From NCBI GenBank assembly GCA_017447445.1, contig JAFSNK010000008.1:1-64000 (forward strand): a DNA stretch of 64,000 bases, given 5' to 3'. Origin of the DNA: Clostridia bacterium. Its GTDB lineage: Bacteria; Bacillota; Clostridia; Oscillospirales; CAG-382. Position numbers and translations under genes: made by a program. The notes under the pieces were generated by a model, which was not told the DNA's origin, searched no databases, and saw only the letters and a program-made list of their open reading frames with translations. Shown one piece after another: positions 36,479 through 45,948 of the stretch (positions are counted from its first letter, which is position 1; each line of letters begins with the position of its first letter).

Positions 36479-36506
36479 TAACATCCTCGTTGTATAGTGT
36501 TATCAA
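36475..36506 (+). promoter_or_regulatory. inverted-repeat operator before the lipoprotein gene
   Basis: TTGATAACA (36475-36483) and its exact complement TGTTATCAA (36498-36506) are separated by 14 bases. A -10-like TATAGT lies at the inner edge of the right arm. The half-site is identical to the one at the promoter of the response regulator. Confidence 0.55.
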
Positions 36507-36528
36507 AACAGCAAGGAGGTTTTTTTGA

Positions 36529-37878
36529 ATGAACAGCAGAAAGAAAACGGTCGTTCTGGCAGTCGTTCTTATCCTTGTCTCTTCATTGGCGCTGACAGCG
36601 TGTATGGCGGCGCTTGCGAATGAAGGCGGCAGCGAGCAGGCGATCGGCCCCGACGACAGTATCGACTTCGCGGCTCCCGATTCCGGCAAAACCAAATCAA
36701 CGCTGGAATCGCTGGCCGAAAAATTCGCGCAGTTCAATCACCCGGGAGAAGACGGTTCGGTAACGCTTTACAGCGAAGAACAGTTTGATTCCGTCGCGGC
36801 AAAACGCGCCGCGGGCGAAAGGTTCTATTTGACCGAGGAGGAATTCGATTACCTGGTGAGCGACACTCTGAAGATCTATATGGAGTATGACAGGATCGTC
36901 CTTACAAAGGCGATGAAGCTTGATTGCTTCTCGTATATCAACGATCCCGCGTACGACACGCAGAGCTTTTTCGACAAGAGCGGCTTAAAAACGGCGGTGG
37001 AAGGCGACGACGTGATAATATACCCGCAGCACAGGGACGGCGTGTATTATCTCGGAGAATACACCGGGTATCCGGAATTGGAGAAGGAAATAACCGATAT
37101 CGTTCTTTACCGCGTGGAAATGAGCGATTCCGGGCTTATCCCCGGGAACCGTGTATTCAGTCTTGAGTTTGTCGGCGAAAACGACGCGAACATCGCAGAT
37201 CGCTTTGTTCCCGGCAGGGCGGCGGGCAATGAGAGCTGGACGGAAAGCGGCGTTAAGCACTATTTTCGCGGCGCGGCGCTGGCGTTCGACGAGGGATCGG
37301 CTGCGGACGCCGCCGAATACGCGCGCAAGCTTTCTTTCGGCAATACCCAAAACAGCGGCGAAAGCAAGCCGGATCTCTTTAACGACTCCGGCTGCAGAGG
37401 GATATCGTTCAGCTACAACTTCTTTTTGAAGTACACCGCCGAAGGCGAAATGATAAGCGCGGTCGACGGCAGCGAAATGATACTCCCCTATTCCCACGGC
37501 GGATATTCGGACCTTTGGTTCTATGATTACAACTTCGACCGCGAAGTGCTGGGCGGATCGGATGCTCCGAGAACGCCTTTGCTGGATTCTTCGGCATACG
37601 ATATAAAAGCGGGCGACACATACGGCTCGCTGGTCGAAAGATACGGTATCCCATATACGCAGTATACCAACGTATTCACGCAGGAGACCGTGGGGATCGA
37701 TATGGACTGGAGCGTATTCACGCCGGAAGGCAGCACGATAGGCGTCAACGGCAACCTCGGCGTCAAGACCGCGTACTATATCAGCGCGGACGGAGTTCTG
37801 TTCACCATGAAACTCGGCACGGATGACCAGAGCATACCGGTGGTCACGGAAGTAACTTCCGAAAACCTGTTTGATTGA
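36529..37878 (+). CDS. lipoprotein of unknown function, probably controlled by the adjacent two-component system
   Basis: 449 residues with GGAGG before the ATG. Signal peptide and lipobox (LALTAC, Cys about 25) anchor it outside. No catalytic domain recognised; the mature part is acidic and mixed alpha/beta. It follows the sensor kinase by 50 bases with an inverted repeat of the same half-site in between, so it may be a target or an accessory sensor of that system. Confidence 0.8.
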   Translation: MNSRKKTVVLAVVLILVSSLALTACMAALANEGGSEQAIGPDDSIDFAAPDSGKTKSTLESLAEKFAQFNHPGEDGSVTLYSEEQFDSVAAKRAAGERFYLTEEEFDYLVSDTLKIYMEYDRIVLTKAMKLDCFSYINDPAYDTQSFFDKSGLKTAVEGDDVIIYPQHRDGVYYLGEYTGYPELEKEITDIVLYRVEMSDSGLIPGNRVFSLEFVGENDANIADRFVPGRAAGNESWTESGVKHYFRGAALAFDEGSAADAAEYARKLSFGNTQNSGESKPDLFNDSGCRGISFSYNFFLKYTAEGEMISAVDGSEMILPYSHGGYSDLWFYDYNFDREVLGGSDAPRTPLLDSSAYDIKAGDTYGSLVERYGIPYTQYTNVFTQETVGIDMDWSVFTPEGSTIGVNGNLGVKTAYYISADGVLFTMKLGTDDQSIPVVTEVTSENLFD

Positions 37879-37965
37879 TCGGCGGACAGCAGAGATTTTT
37901 AATAGATCCTTTTGAAAAAGCGGGGCTTCGCGAAAGCGGGGCTCCGTTTTTTGCTGCGCGGATTA

Positions 37966-37994
37966 TTGACAAGAAATCGGATTTGTGGTAGTAT
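37966..37994 (+). promoter_or_regulatory. sigma-A promoter of the discoidin-like lipoprotein gene
   Basis: TTGACA, 17-base spacer, TAGTAT, 31 bases before the ATG at 38026. Confidence 0.7.
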
Positions 37995-38025
37995 TCTGTT
38001 GTAAACTGAACTACGGGTGATAATA

Positions 38026-39588
38026 ATGAAACGGATATTAATACTTATACTTATCGCTTCCCTGCTGCTCGCCGCGTGCGGCGGAAACGGCGCGCAAAAC
38101 GAAAGCGATCCGGAAAGCAACGCGGAAAGCAAGCCGGAAAGCGAGGACGCTTCGCGGGGGGCGGACGAAAGCTCGCGCCTGGCGCCGGAAAGCCGGGAGG
38201 AAAGCGCCGGAGAAAGCAAAGAAACAAGCGAAACAAGCGAAGACGCGAGCAAAACGGAAAGCGAAGAGAGCGCGGAGCCGTACCTTCGCAAGCCGGCGGA
38301 CCGCAACGGGCGCAGGATATCGGTTTCGGAGGGCTGCAGATACACCGCGTCCGGCTCCAAGCACGGGCAATACGGCGACGACGGCAAGCGGCTTACCGAC
38401 GGAGTTATAGGCGGCGAAGTCGGTTGGGGCTGGGAGACCGGCGCCGGGCGGTTCGTGCTCGATCTGGGCGCGTATACCGAGGATATAACCGATTTCAATA
38501 TATATCTGCGCGGCGGCAACTGGGGCATAATCGCGCCGAACAAAGCCGAATACTTTATTTCGGCGGACGGCAGAAAATGGGAATCGGTCGGCGCGGTTTC
38601 CGGCGACGGCGTGATCTCCAACCCCTCCGACGAGACTTGGGTGGAGTATTCCTTCCCTCTCGCGCTTGAAGAGACCGTCGCGGCGAGGTACGTGCGGTTC
38701 GACCTTTCCGGGAACGGTATGAACTACGCGTGGATGCACGAGATATGCGTTTGGAAATACGTTGAGGCGGCGCCTGTCGCGATGCACGCGTTCAAAGGCA
38801 CGGAAGCTTTCGACAATTTGAGCTTTACGAACCCCGGGCAGATGGGCGACGCGGACGGTCCCGCATACTGCGTTTATTCGCAGAAGGGCTATAACAAAGC
38901 CGAGATGAACTTCGAACTGTCCGCCGCGGAGGCGAGCGTTGCCGGCAAGCGCGGCGCGCTTATGAACGGATACGTCTTTCTGGGCGCGACTGCTTTTAAC
39001 GAAAAGGGTTATTGGGTGAACAGCTGCGACGCGGGCCTTACCTACACCGGCGAAAACGGCGGCTGGCGGCTGTTTTGGAACACCGCGGACGACGGCACCG
39101 GCAACCGCGGCTGGTTCAGCGGCGGCAAGACTCTGGACGATACGCGCAATTACAGAATAACGCTCGACTGTTCGAAAAAGGACGGCTGGGCTGTCGTTAC
39201 TGTTACCGATATCGACGACGAAAGAGTTGTCGACAGCGCGGAATTCCGGTTCCCCGGCTCGAAAGCCGACGGCGGCAACCTGGAAATGCTTACGGATATC
39301 GCCGTCGACTGGGCGAGCGAGGACACCTGGGTGGATTCGCACGGGGAACCTACCGAAGACTGGACCGAGGTGGTATTCGCCTGCGCCGGGCAGAATATGT
39401 ATTTTAAGAACCTGCGTATTTACGGCTGCGCTTTATACGGCGGCGGTCTGCGTTTCGATTGGGAGCCCGCCTGCACCGACAGGCGCGGCCTTACCCCCGA
39501 TTCCGGCACCGAGGTCTACGGAAAAGTGATAACCGTTCATTCGGTAACCGGAGACACGGAATACATTGTGGATATAGACTTGGGATAA
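38026..39588 (+). CDS. lipoprotein with discoidin-like (F5/8 type C) domain
   Basis: 520 residues from ATG 38026 (an in-frame GTG lies 9 bases earlier). Signal peptide with lipobox LLLAAC, Cys19. A Ser/Glu-rich low-complexity linker (about 20-90, repeats of the SETSEDAS kind) spaces the protein from the membrane. Residues about 100-240 look like a galactose-binding/discoidin-like domain: RLTDGVIGG, then ADGRKWESVG and ARYVRFDLSGNG. The rest is a beta-rich domain resembling concanavalin-like folds (FDNLSFTN, WRLFWNTADDG). It probably binds host or dietary glycans at the cell surface; binding is inferred, not seen. The neighbour at 55198 has the same kind of domains. Confidence 0.82.
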   Translation: MKRILILILIASLLLAACGGNGAQNESDPESNAESKPESEDASRGADESSRLAPESREESAGESKETSETSEDASKTESEESAEPYLRKPADRNGRRISVSEGCRYTASGSKHGQYGDDGKRLTDGVIGGEVGWGWETGAGRFVLDLGAYTEDITDFNIYLRGGNWGIIAPNKAEYFISADGRKWESVGAVSGDGVISNPSDETWVEYSFPLALEETVAARYVRFDLSGNGMNYAWMHEICVWKYVEAAPVAMHAFKGTEAFDNLSFTNPGQMGDADGPAYCVYSQKGYNKAEMNFELSAAEASVAGKRGALMNGYVFLGATAFNEKGYWVNSCDAGLTYTGENGGWRLFWNTADDGTGNRGWFSGGKTLDDTRNYRITLDCSKKDGWAVVTVTDIDDERVVDSAEFRFPGSKADGGNLEMLTDIAVDWASEDTWVDSHGEPTEDWTEVVFACAGQNMYFKNLRIYGCALYGGGLRFDWEPACTDRRGLTPDSGTEVYGKVITVHSVTGDTEYIVDIDLG

Positions 39589-39594
39589 AAGCGA

Positions 39595-39632
39595 CAAAAA
39601 AAGCGGCTTGCGCGGGCAAGTCGTTTTTTTGT
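39595..39632. terminator. bidirectional terminator
   Basis: An imperfect GC-rich stem-loop flanked by seven A and seven T lies between the converging lipoprotein gene and the shikimate operon. Confidence 0.7.
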
Positions 39633-39634
39633 TA

Positions 39635-40663
39635 TCAAGCGTTTTCCGCTATCTCGTAGATCAGCTTTTCGGTCTTCTCCCAGCCGAGGCAGGGGTCGGT
39701 TATCGATTTGCCGAACACGCGGTCGCCTATCGACTGCCGCCCGTCCTCCAGATAGCTTTCGACCATAAGCCCTTTCACCAGCTTTTTCAGCTTGCCGTCG
39801 GCTTGGCGGCAGGCGAGCACTTCGCGCGCGATATCGGGCTGCCGGGAATGATCGCGCCCGGAATTATCGTGGTTGACGTCGATTATCACGGCGGGGTTTT
39901 TCAGCCCGCGCGCTTCGTAAAGCGCCGCGAGCTTTTCGACCGTTTCCCTGCCGTAGTTGGCGACGCTTTTGCCCGAATGGTCTACAAACCCGCGCAGTAT
40001 GGCGTGCGCGTAGGCGTTTCCGGTGCTTTCGACCTCCCACCCGCGGTAAAGGAAGGTATGCCCCTGCTGCGCGGTGTTCACCGCGTTGAGCATAACGTTT
40101 ATATCGCCTCCGGTGGGGTTTTTCATACCCACGGGGATGTTCAGTCCGCTTGCGGTAAGTCGGTGCTGCTGATTTTCCACCGAGCGCGCGCCCACGGCGA
40201 CGTAGCCGAGCAGGTCGGAAAGATAGCGGTGGTTTTCGGGATAGAGCATCTCGTCCGCGCAGGTGAATCCGTATTCGCGCAGGGCGGTCATATGCAGTTC
40301 GCGCAGGGCGATTATACCGCGGTAAAGGTCCGGCCGCGCGAACGGGTCCGGCTGATGCAGCATACCCTTGTACCCCTCTCCGGTGGTGCGGGGCTTGTTT
40401 GTATAAACGCGCGGGATGATTATTATTTTATCCGCGACTTCATCCTGCACCCTGCGCAGGCGGGAGATGTATTCGAGCACGGGTTCGCGGCTGTCCGCGG
40501 AGCAGGGACCGATTATCAGCAAAAACTTATCCGACGCGCCCGCAAACACCGCCTTCACCGCGGAATCGCGCTTTTGTTTTACTTTTTCCATTTCCGCGCT
40601 TACCGGGTATTCCTCTTTTACTTCCTTCGGGATCGGCAGCTTGCGGTGAAAAACCATATTCAT
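39635..40663 (-). CDS. aroF: 3-deoxy-7-phosphoheptulonate (DAHP) synthase, type I
   Basis: 342 residues, the AroF/G/H type. Conserved phrases: IIGPCSADS (phosphate site), RVYTNKPRTTGEGYKG, GARSVENQQHR, GMKNPTGG, and IIDVNHDNSGRDHSRQ. It joins phosphoenolpyruvate and erythrose 4-phosphate, the entry step of the shikimate pathway. It is the last gene of the aro operon although it does the first step. Inhibition by an aromatic amino acid is typical for the type, but the specificity cannot be read. Confidence 0.96.
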   Translation of the reverse strand: MNMVFHRKLPIPKEVKEEYPVSAEMEKVKQKRDSAVKAVFAGASDKFLLIIGPCSADSREPVLEYISRLRRVQDEVADKIIIIPRVYTNKPRTTGEGYKGMLHQPDPFARPDLYRGIIALRELHMTALREYGFTCADEMLYPENHRYLSDLLGYVAVGARSVENQQHRLTASGLNIPVGMKNPTGGDINVMLNAVNTAQQGHTFLYRGWEVESTGNAYAHAILRGFVDHSGKSVANYGRETVEKLAALYEARGLKNPAVIIDVNHDNSGRDHSRQPDIAREVLACRQADGKLKKLVKGLMVESYLEDGRQSIGDRVFGKSITDPCLGWEKTEKLIYEIAENA

Positions 40664-40674
40664 ACTTTCACGTC

Positions 40675-41901
40675 CTAATATCTAACGGATATGTCCGCGC
40701 CGAGCGAGCGCAGGTCTTCGAAATAGCCGTTGAAGCTCTTGTTGACCGCCTCGGCGCCTTTTATAGTGCCGCCGTATACGCAGCAGAGCGCCGAAAGCGC
40801 CATTACCACGCGGTGGTCTCCGTGCCCCCAAAGCGGTTCGCACGGGGCGTGCAGAGAACCGGAGACGACTTCGGTTTCGTCGCCGGAAACGCTTACGCGG
40901 GCGCCGAACTTAGCAAGCTCCGCCGCCATGGAGGATACGCGGTCGCTTTCCTTGAACGCGAGCCGCGAAGTGCCGCTGAACACCGCGCCGCCGAAACGCG
41001 CAGCCAACGCGAACATTACCGGCGCGAGATCGGGGCAATCGGCGAGGTCGAAGCGTTTTTCGCCCGAGGCGACGGCTTTGAACAGCTTTTTATAAACCGA
41101 ATCGCCCTGCCGCGTCGCGTTCTCCGGAGCGAGCCCTTTCACTTCCACGCTGCCGCCGAGAAGATTGAAGCAATCGAGGTACGCGGCGCCTGAATAATCG
41201 CCCTCCACGGTGAATCTGCCGTTTTCGGGGCTTTTGTATCCGGCGGCGCGAACGGTCAGTTCGCTTTTTTCGCGGTCGAACGCGGTCTGTACTCCGAATT
41301 CGCTCATAACGTCTGCGGTCATATCGACGTAGGGGCGGCTTTCGAATCTCCCCGTGACCGAAATAACGCTTTCTCCGCCCAGAAGCGGGAGCGCCATCAT
41401 AAGCCCGGAAATGAACTGGCTGGAAACGCCGCCGTCGACTTCGTATCCGCCGCTTTCGAGTTTGCCTTTGACCAGAAGGCGGTCTTCGTTAAGGTCGAAA
41501 ACGATCCCGCGCGATTCGCAGATGTCTTTATAAACGCCCAGCGGGCGCGAAAGCAGGCGCTTTCCGCCGGTGAACACTGTTTCCCTTCCCGCAAGCAGAC
41601 AAAGCGGGATGAGGAACCTTAAAGTGCTTCCGCTTTCGCGGCAGTCGAGCACGGCTCCCTGCGGGATGCCGAACGGATCGAGCCCGCGCACAAGCGCGCG
41701 CCCGTTGTTGTATTCGGTCTTCGCGCCGAGCGCGCGCAGGCAATCCAGCGTAGCCAGAACGTCCTGCGAGGGGGCGACGTTTTCGATGACCGCGCCGCGG
41801 TCGGAAAGTGCGCCGCAGATAAGCGCGCGGTGCGCTATGCTTTTGGAAGGCGGCGCGGAAACGGCGCCGCGCGGTACGGACGGCATAAATTCTACTGTCA
41901 T
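40675..41901 (-). CDS. aroA: EPSP synthase
   Basis: 408 residues. SAPPSKSIAHRALICGAL holds the Lys-Ser and Arg of the shikimate 3-phosphate site, GSTLRFLIPL is the second signature and LAFKESDRVSSM the C-terminal one. It transfers the enolpyruvyl group to shikimate 3-phosphate. Its start overlaps aroQ by four bases and it precedes aroF by 11 bases. Slightly short compared with the usual ~425, without missing motifs. Confidence 0.96.
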   Translation of the reverse strand: MTVEFMPSVPRGAVSAPPSKSIAHRALICGALSDRGAVIENVAPSQDVLATLDCLRALGAKTEYNNGRALVRGLDPFGIPQGAVLDCRESGSTLRFLIPLCLLAGRETVFTGGKRLLSRPLGVYKDICESRGIVFDLNEDRLLVKGKLESGGYEVDGGVSSQFISGLMMALPLLGGESVISVTGRFESRPYVDMTADVMSEFGVQTAFDREKSELTVRAAGYKSPENGRFTVEGDYSGAAYLDCFNLLGGSVEVKGLAPENATRQGDSVYKKLFKAVASGEKRFDLADCPDLAPVMFALAARFGGAVFSGTSRLAFKESDRVSSMAAELAKFGARVSVSGDETEVVSGSLHAPCEPLWGHGDHRVVMALSALCCVYGGTIKGAEAVNKSFNGYFEDLRSLGADISVRY

Positions 41902-42344
41902 AAAGTTTTTCCTCCGTTAAGTTCGGCGAACAGCATATCCATCGCCTCTGTATATCCCTTTATGCCCCTGCCGTTTACCGAGCCGAGGCAGACTTCGCTT
42001 ATATAATTCAGTTTTCGGAACCCCTCGCGCGAATTGACGTCCGAAATATGCACCTCCACGGCGGGGATGCCCACGGCGGCGAGCGCGTCGCGGATAGCGA
42101 CGCTCGTGTGGGTGTACGCCGCGGGGTTGATTATTATCCCGTCCGCTTTGCCATACGCGGACTGTATTTTATCCACGATATCGCCCTCGTGATTGGACTG
42201 GAATATTTCGACTTCCGTCCCGAGCTCCGCGGCGCGGGCGTTTACGCGGCGGCAAAGCTCCGCGTAATCCTCCCTGCCGTATATCTCCGGCTCGCGGATG
42301 CCGAGCAGATTGATATTCGGTCCGTTGATAACAAGAAATTTCAT
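41898..42344 (-). CDS. aroQ: 3-dehydroquinate dehydratase, type II
   Basis: 148 residues, family length. NGPNINLLGIREPEIYG at the N-terminus carries the catalytic tyrosine region; EIFQSNHEGDIVD and INPAAYTHTSVAIRDAL follow, and EVHISDVNSREGFR is the substrate site. It dehydrates 3-dehydroquinate. The gene overlaps both neighbours by four bases, indicating coupled translation. Confidence 0.97.
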   Translation of the reverse strand: MKFLVINGPNINLLGIREPEIYGREDYAELCRRVNARAAELGTEVEIFQSNHEGDIVDKIQSAYGKADGIIINPAAYTHTSVAIRDALAAVGIPAVEVHISDVNSREGFRKLNYISEVCLGSVNGRGIKGYTEAMDMLFAELNGGKTL

Positions 42345-43579
42345 ACAGTATACTCCTCCGCTATTTTCCGGGCGGTCTCCGAAGCGTCTCTCCCGCCGCG
42401 TATGCGTTCGTCGCAGTTTTTAAGGTAACTTTCCCGCCGTTCACCGTAAACGCGCTCCAGCGCCGCCGCATCGGGCGTGAGCGGGCGGTCCGCCGAAACG
42501 GCGAGCTCCCGGGGCGGTCTGTCGATGAAATACAGCTTTCCGTTCGCTTTAAGGGCGCGCACGTTTTCGATACCGAGCGCAACTCCGCCTCCGGTGGCGA
42601 TGACAGCCCCCCGGACGCCCGCGAGCGATAAGACGGCTTCGCTTTCCAGCTCGCGGAAGCGCGCTTCGCCGCAGCGCGAAATGATCTCGCCGGGCGGCGT
42701 ACCGGTTTTTTCGGTTATGATAAGGTCGGTATCGTAAAACGGGCGCGAAAGGATCCGGGCGACAAGCTTTCCGACGGTGCTTTTACCCGCGCCGGGCATC
42801 CCGGTAAGCACGACGCTGCGTTTTTCGCGCAGGAGCGTTTTGTAAACGTTTTCGGTAACGTCCGCGCCGTACTCTTCCCCGGTGAACAGCGATTCGGTCT
42901 TTACCGCCTGGGCGGCGAGCATATAAAGCCCGCCTTCGGCAAATGCGCCCGCTTCCGCCGCGTTTATGCAGAATCTTGTGCGAAGCGGGTTATAGACCGC
43001 GTCGAACGCGAAGGCGAGTTTGGGGAAAAGGCGCGCGTCGAGCGCCGCCGACGCAAGATCGGGCGAAGTGCCGACCGGCGTGGCGTTGACGATCACCTCC
43101 GAATCGGAATACTCCGACAGCACACGGTCGTATGTAACGCATCCTTCCTTTCCGCCGCGGGAAACGCGCAGGATGCGCGCGGCTTTTAATTCCGCGAGCA
43201 CCGCGAGCGCGGTGCCGGAAGTACCGCCGCTGCCGAGCACGAGCGCCTTTTTGCCGGAAAAACCGAACCCGGAGCGCAGCAGCGCGGAACGCATACCGAA
43301 AACGTCGGTATTATAGCCGCGCAGAACGCCGTTTTCGTTGATTATCACGTTTACGGCGCCGGTCCGGCGGGCTTCTTCGCTCAGCGAATCCAGCATCGGT
43401 ATCACCGTCCGTTTATAAGGCGCGGTTACGTTTATGCCCTTGAATCCGCGCAGTTCGATAAAGCGCGGAAGTTCCGCGGGGGTAAGCTCGCAAAGCCCGT
43501 ATTCCCTGCCGAAGAACCTTTGGTGTATCTGTGCGGAAAAGCTGTGAGAAAGCTTTTCGCCTATCAGTCCGTATTCCAT
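42341..43579 (-). CDS. aroE/aroK: shikimate dehydrogenase - shikimate kinase fusion
   Basis: 412 residues. Residues 1 to about 245 are AroE: GEKLSHSFSAQIHQ, NVTAPYKRTVIPMLD (catalytic lysine), NTDVFGMRSAL, NADP loop VLGSGGTSGTALAVL and NATPVGT. Residues about 250-412 are shikimate kinase: P-loop LTGMPGAGKSTVGK, then YDTDLIITEKTG, ATGGGVAL and DRPPRELAVSADRPL. Thus two consecutive steps (reduction of 3-dehydroshikimate and phosphorylation of shikimate) are in one chain. In the AroE part a hallmark lysine is present, so the dehydrogenase should be active. Confidence 0.95.
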   Translation of the reverse strand: MEYGLIGEKLSHSFSAQIHQRFFGREYGLCELTPAELPRFIELRGFKGINVTAPYKRTVIPMLDSLSEEARRTGAVNVIINENGVLRGYNTDVFGMRSALLRSGFGFSGKKALVLGSGGTSGTALAVLAELKAARILRVSRGGKEGCVTYDRVLSEYSDSEVIVNATPVGTSPDLASAALDARLFPKLAFAFDAVYNPLRTRFCINAAEAGAFAEGGLYMLAAQAVKTESLFTGEEYGADVTENVYKTLLREKRSVVLTGMPGAGKSTVGKLVARILSRPFYDTDLIITEKTGTPPGEIISRCGEARFRELESEAVLSLAGVRGAVIATGGGVALGIENVRALKANGKLYFIDRPPRELAVSADRPLTPDAAALERVYGERRESYLKNCDERIRGGRDASETARKIAEEYTV

Positions 43580-43580
43580 A

Positions 43581-44642
43581 TCAGCCGCCCAGATAAAGGT
43601 CCGCCAGCACGAACGCCGTTAAGCAATCGACAACGGCGCGCGCCCGGTGGACGAAGCAGGGATCGTGCCTGCCCGCGGCTTCCGTGACCGCGTTTTCTTT
43701 CGTTTCCAAATCGACGGTTTTCTGCGGCTTCGCGATAGTCGGCGTGGGACGCAGCGCGCAGCGGAACACCACGGGCATCCCGTTGGAGATACCGCCGTTT
43801 ATACCGCCGGAATTGTTTGTGAGCGTTATGACTCTGCCGTTTTCGCAGGCGAACGGATCGTTCGCCTCGCCGCCGCGCATCCCGGCGAACCGGAACCCGG
43901 CGCCGAACTCCACGCCCTTTACTCCGGGTATGGAAAACAACGCGTGCGAAAGCAGACTTTCCAGACTGTCGAAATACGGCTCGCCGAGCCCCGGCGTGAG
44001 CCCGATAACGGCGGTCTCCAGAATACCGCCCACGCTGTCGCCTTCCGCTTTCGCCGCGAGTATGCGGTTTTTCATTTCCTGGCCCGCGGCTTTGTCCAGC
44101 ACGGCGAACTTTTTGCGGTAAAGCGCGTTTATATCCTTTTTGTGATCGCCGAAATCGCGGTCGCACACCCCGGCGATATTTTTTATATGCGTGCCGATAA
44201 ACACGCCCTTTGAGTTGAGATAGGGCGTTAAAAGGGCACCCGCCGCGCAAAGCGCCGCAGTCGATCTGCCGGAAAACAGACCGCCGCCGGAAGAAAGGCC
44301 GCCGTATTTGACGAACCGCGTGTAATCGGCGTGCGAGGGGCGCGCAAGCCCCTTTGTTTTCGCGTAATCGGCAGGTCTCGCGTCGACGTTCGGTATGGTT
44401 ATGCGTATTTCGCCGCCGTCCGTAAAGCCGCCGTTAACGCCGCTTTCGATAACGAACGCGTCCGGTTCGCGGCGGGAGGTGGAAATATCACCCTCCGGGC
44501 GGCGAAGCGCGAGATAATGATTTATAACGCTTTCATCCACGGGCAGCCCTTTCGGCAGGCCGCGCAGGGTACAGCCCACGCATTCGCCGTGAGAAGCGCC
44601 GAAAACCGTTAGTATTATGTTGTTTCCGAAGCTGTTGTTCAT
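43581..44642 (-). CDS. aroC: chorismate synthase
   Basis: 353 residues. GASHGECVGCTLRGLP, RRPEGDISTSRREPD (FMN-binding region), the arginine/serine-rich GGLSSGGGLFSGRSTAALCAAG, and C-terminal GRHDPCFVHRARAV are present. It forms chorismate from EPSP using reduced FMN. It overlaps the chorismate mutase-AroB fusion by four bases and leads directly into the aroE-aroK fusion. Confidence 0.96.
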   Translation of the reverse strand: MNNSFGNNIILTVFGASHGECVGCTLRGLPKGLPVDESVINHYLALRRPEGDISTSRREPDAFVIESGVNGGFTDGGEIRITIPNVDARPADYAKTKGLARPSHADYTRFVKYGGLSSGGGLFSGRSTAALCAAGALLTPYLNSKGVFIGTHIKNIAGVCDRDFGDHKKDINALYRKKFAVLDKAAGQEMKNRILAAKAEGDSVGGILETAVIGLTPGLGEPYFDSLESLLSHALFSIPGVKGVEFGAGFRFAGMRGGEANDPFACENGRVITLTNNSGGINGGISNGMPVVFRCALRPTPTIAKPQKTVDLETKENAVTEAAGRHDPCFVHRARAVVDCLTAFVLADLYLGG

Positions 44643-45916
44643 TCCGTGACCACCTGTTTTATAAGCGCTCTCAGTTTCTCTTCCCCTACGCGGACGAATC
44701 TGTATTCACCGGGATTATCGCAACGGACGGTGATTATTCCGCCGTCTTTCGCTTTTTTGTCGTTAAGGCAATAGCGCAGCACCTCGTCCGCGCGGCACGC
44801 CGCGCTTTCCGGCAGACCGAGCTTCGCGTATATCGGGATGAGCCGCGCGCGCAGACCGGGCGAGCAAACCGGCAGCATCCCGACCGCCACGCATTCCCCG
44901 TGCAGCCAGCCGCCGCCGCAGGCACTTTCGATCCCGTGCCCTATAGTGTGCCCGAGGTTGAGCGCACGGCGGAGCCCGGATTCCTTTTCGTCGGCTTCCA
45001 CGACGGATATTTTGACTTTCAACGCGCGGCGGATGACCGTTTCGTAAGAAATGCCGAAGGGATCGCCGTTTTCGAACGCTTCGAACAGCTCCGGATCGCC
45101 TATAAGCGCGGCTTTAAGCGCTTCGGCAAGCCCGTTTGCGATATGCCGGCGCGGAAGCGTCTGAAGCGTTTCGGTATCTATTATGACCTTTGAGGGAGCG
45201 TAAAACGTGCCGAAGGCGTTTTTTACCCCGTCAAGATCGCACCCCGTCTTTCCGCCGACGCAGGAATCGACCTGCGCCAGGAGCGTGGTGGGGATATTCA
45301 CGAACTCTATCCCGCGCATATAAAGCGAAGCCGCGAGCCCCGCCATATCGCCGACGACTCCGCCGCCCACCGCGATAACGCGGCTTGCGCGGTCGTACCC
45401 GCCTTTTGAAAGCGTTTGAAGCAGGCATTTCAGCGTTTCGGGCGTTTTGTTTTTTTCGCCCTGCGGGAACAGCGCGATTTCGGCGTTGTCGCAATACTGC
45501 GCCGCCTTTTTTACGTATTCCGACGGAACTCCTTCGTCGCTTATCACCAGCGTTTTTATCCCGTTCGGGAGGTATTTGTCCAGACCGTCCAGCCCGCCGC
45601 GCGCAATAACGACTTCATAACCGCCGTTTCCGGTATTTACGTACAGATCGCCCGAAAGCGAGTGCTGAAACGCTTTTGAAAGCCCGATCTCCTTTTTAAG
45701 AAGCTCGCGGTAGTATTTTGCGTATACCGGATCGTCGAAAGCGCCTTCGACCGAAGCGAGCAGCGCTTCTTCGCGCAAGGGATCGCACACGGGAAGTCCG
45801 TGCGTTTTTTTGTATTCCGCGACGCCGCGCACCGCGTCCATGCGCTTTGCAAAAAGCCGCGCGATCTCGGAATCAATTAAGTTTATTTCTTTTCTTGCTT
45901 TTTCAAGTTCGGTCAT
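44639..45916 (-). CDS. aroB: chorismate mutase (AroQ class) - 3-dehydroquinate synthase fusion
   Basis: 425 residues. Residues 1 to about 85 are a helical AroQ-class chorismate mutase: EKARKEINLIDSEIARLFAKRMD (active-site Arg and Lys positions) and VAEYKKTHGLPVCDPLRE. Residues about 95-425 are 3-dehydroquinate synthase: GEKNKTPETL, VGGGVVGDMAGLAASLYMRG, PTTLLAQVDSCVGGKTG, and zinc ligands in LNLGHTIGHGIE and WLHGECVAVGM. The same chain makes the second pathway intermediate and uses the end product. First aro gene of the operon, 32 bases downstream of the 45949 gene. Confidence 0.94.
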   Translation of the reverse strand: MTELEKARKEINLIDSEIARLFAKRMDAVRGVAEYKKTHGLPVCDPLREEALLASVEGAFDDPVYAKYYRELLKKEIGLSKAFQHSLSGDLYVNTGNGGYEVVIARGGLDGLDKYLPNGIKTLVISDEGVPSEYVKKAAQYCDNAEIALFPQGEKNKTPETLKCLLQTLSKGGYDRASRVIAVGGGVVGDMAGLAASLYMRGIEFVNIPTTLLAQVDSCVGGKTGCDLDGVKNAFGTFYAPSKVIIDTETLQTLPRRHIANGLAEALKAALIGDPELFEAFENGDPFGISYETVIRRALKVKISVVEADEKESGLRRALNLGHTIGHGIESACGGGWLHGECVAVGMLPVCSPGLRARLIPIYAKLGLPESAACRADEVLRYCLNDKKAKDGGIITVRCDNPGEYRFVRVGEEKLRALIKQVVTE

Positions 45917-45948
45917 ATCCCGTTCTCCTTACGCAAAGCTATGAAGAA

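Noticed and set aside
37920..37960. Terminator with repeated GCGGGGCT before the discoidin lipoprotein gene
   Set aside because: The two copies are direct, not inverted, and the possible stem is short, so termination is not supported.
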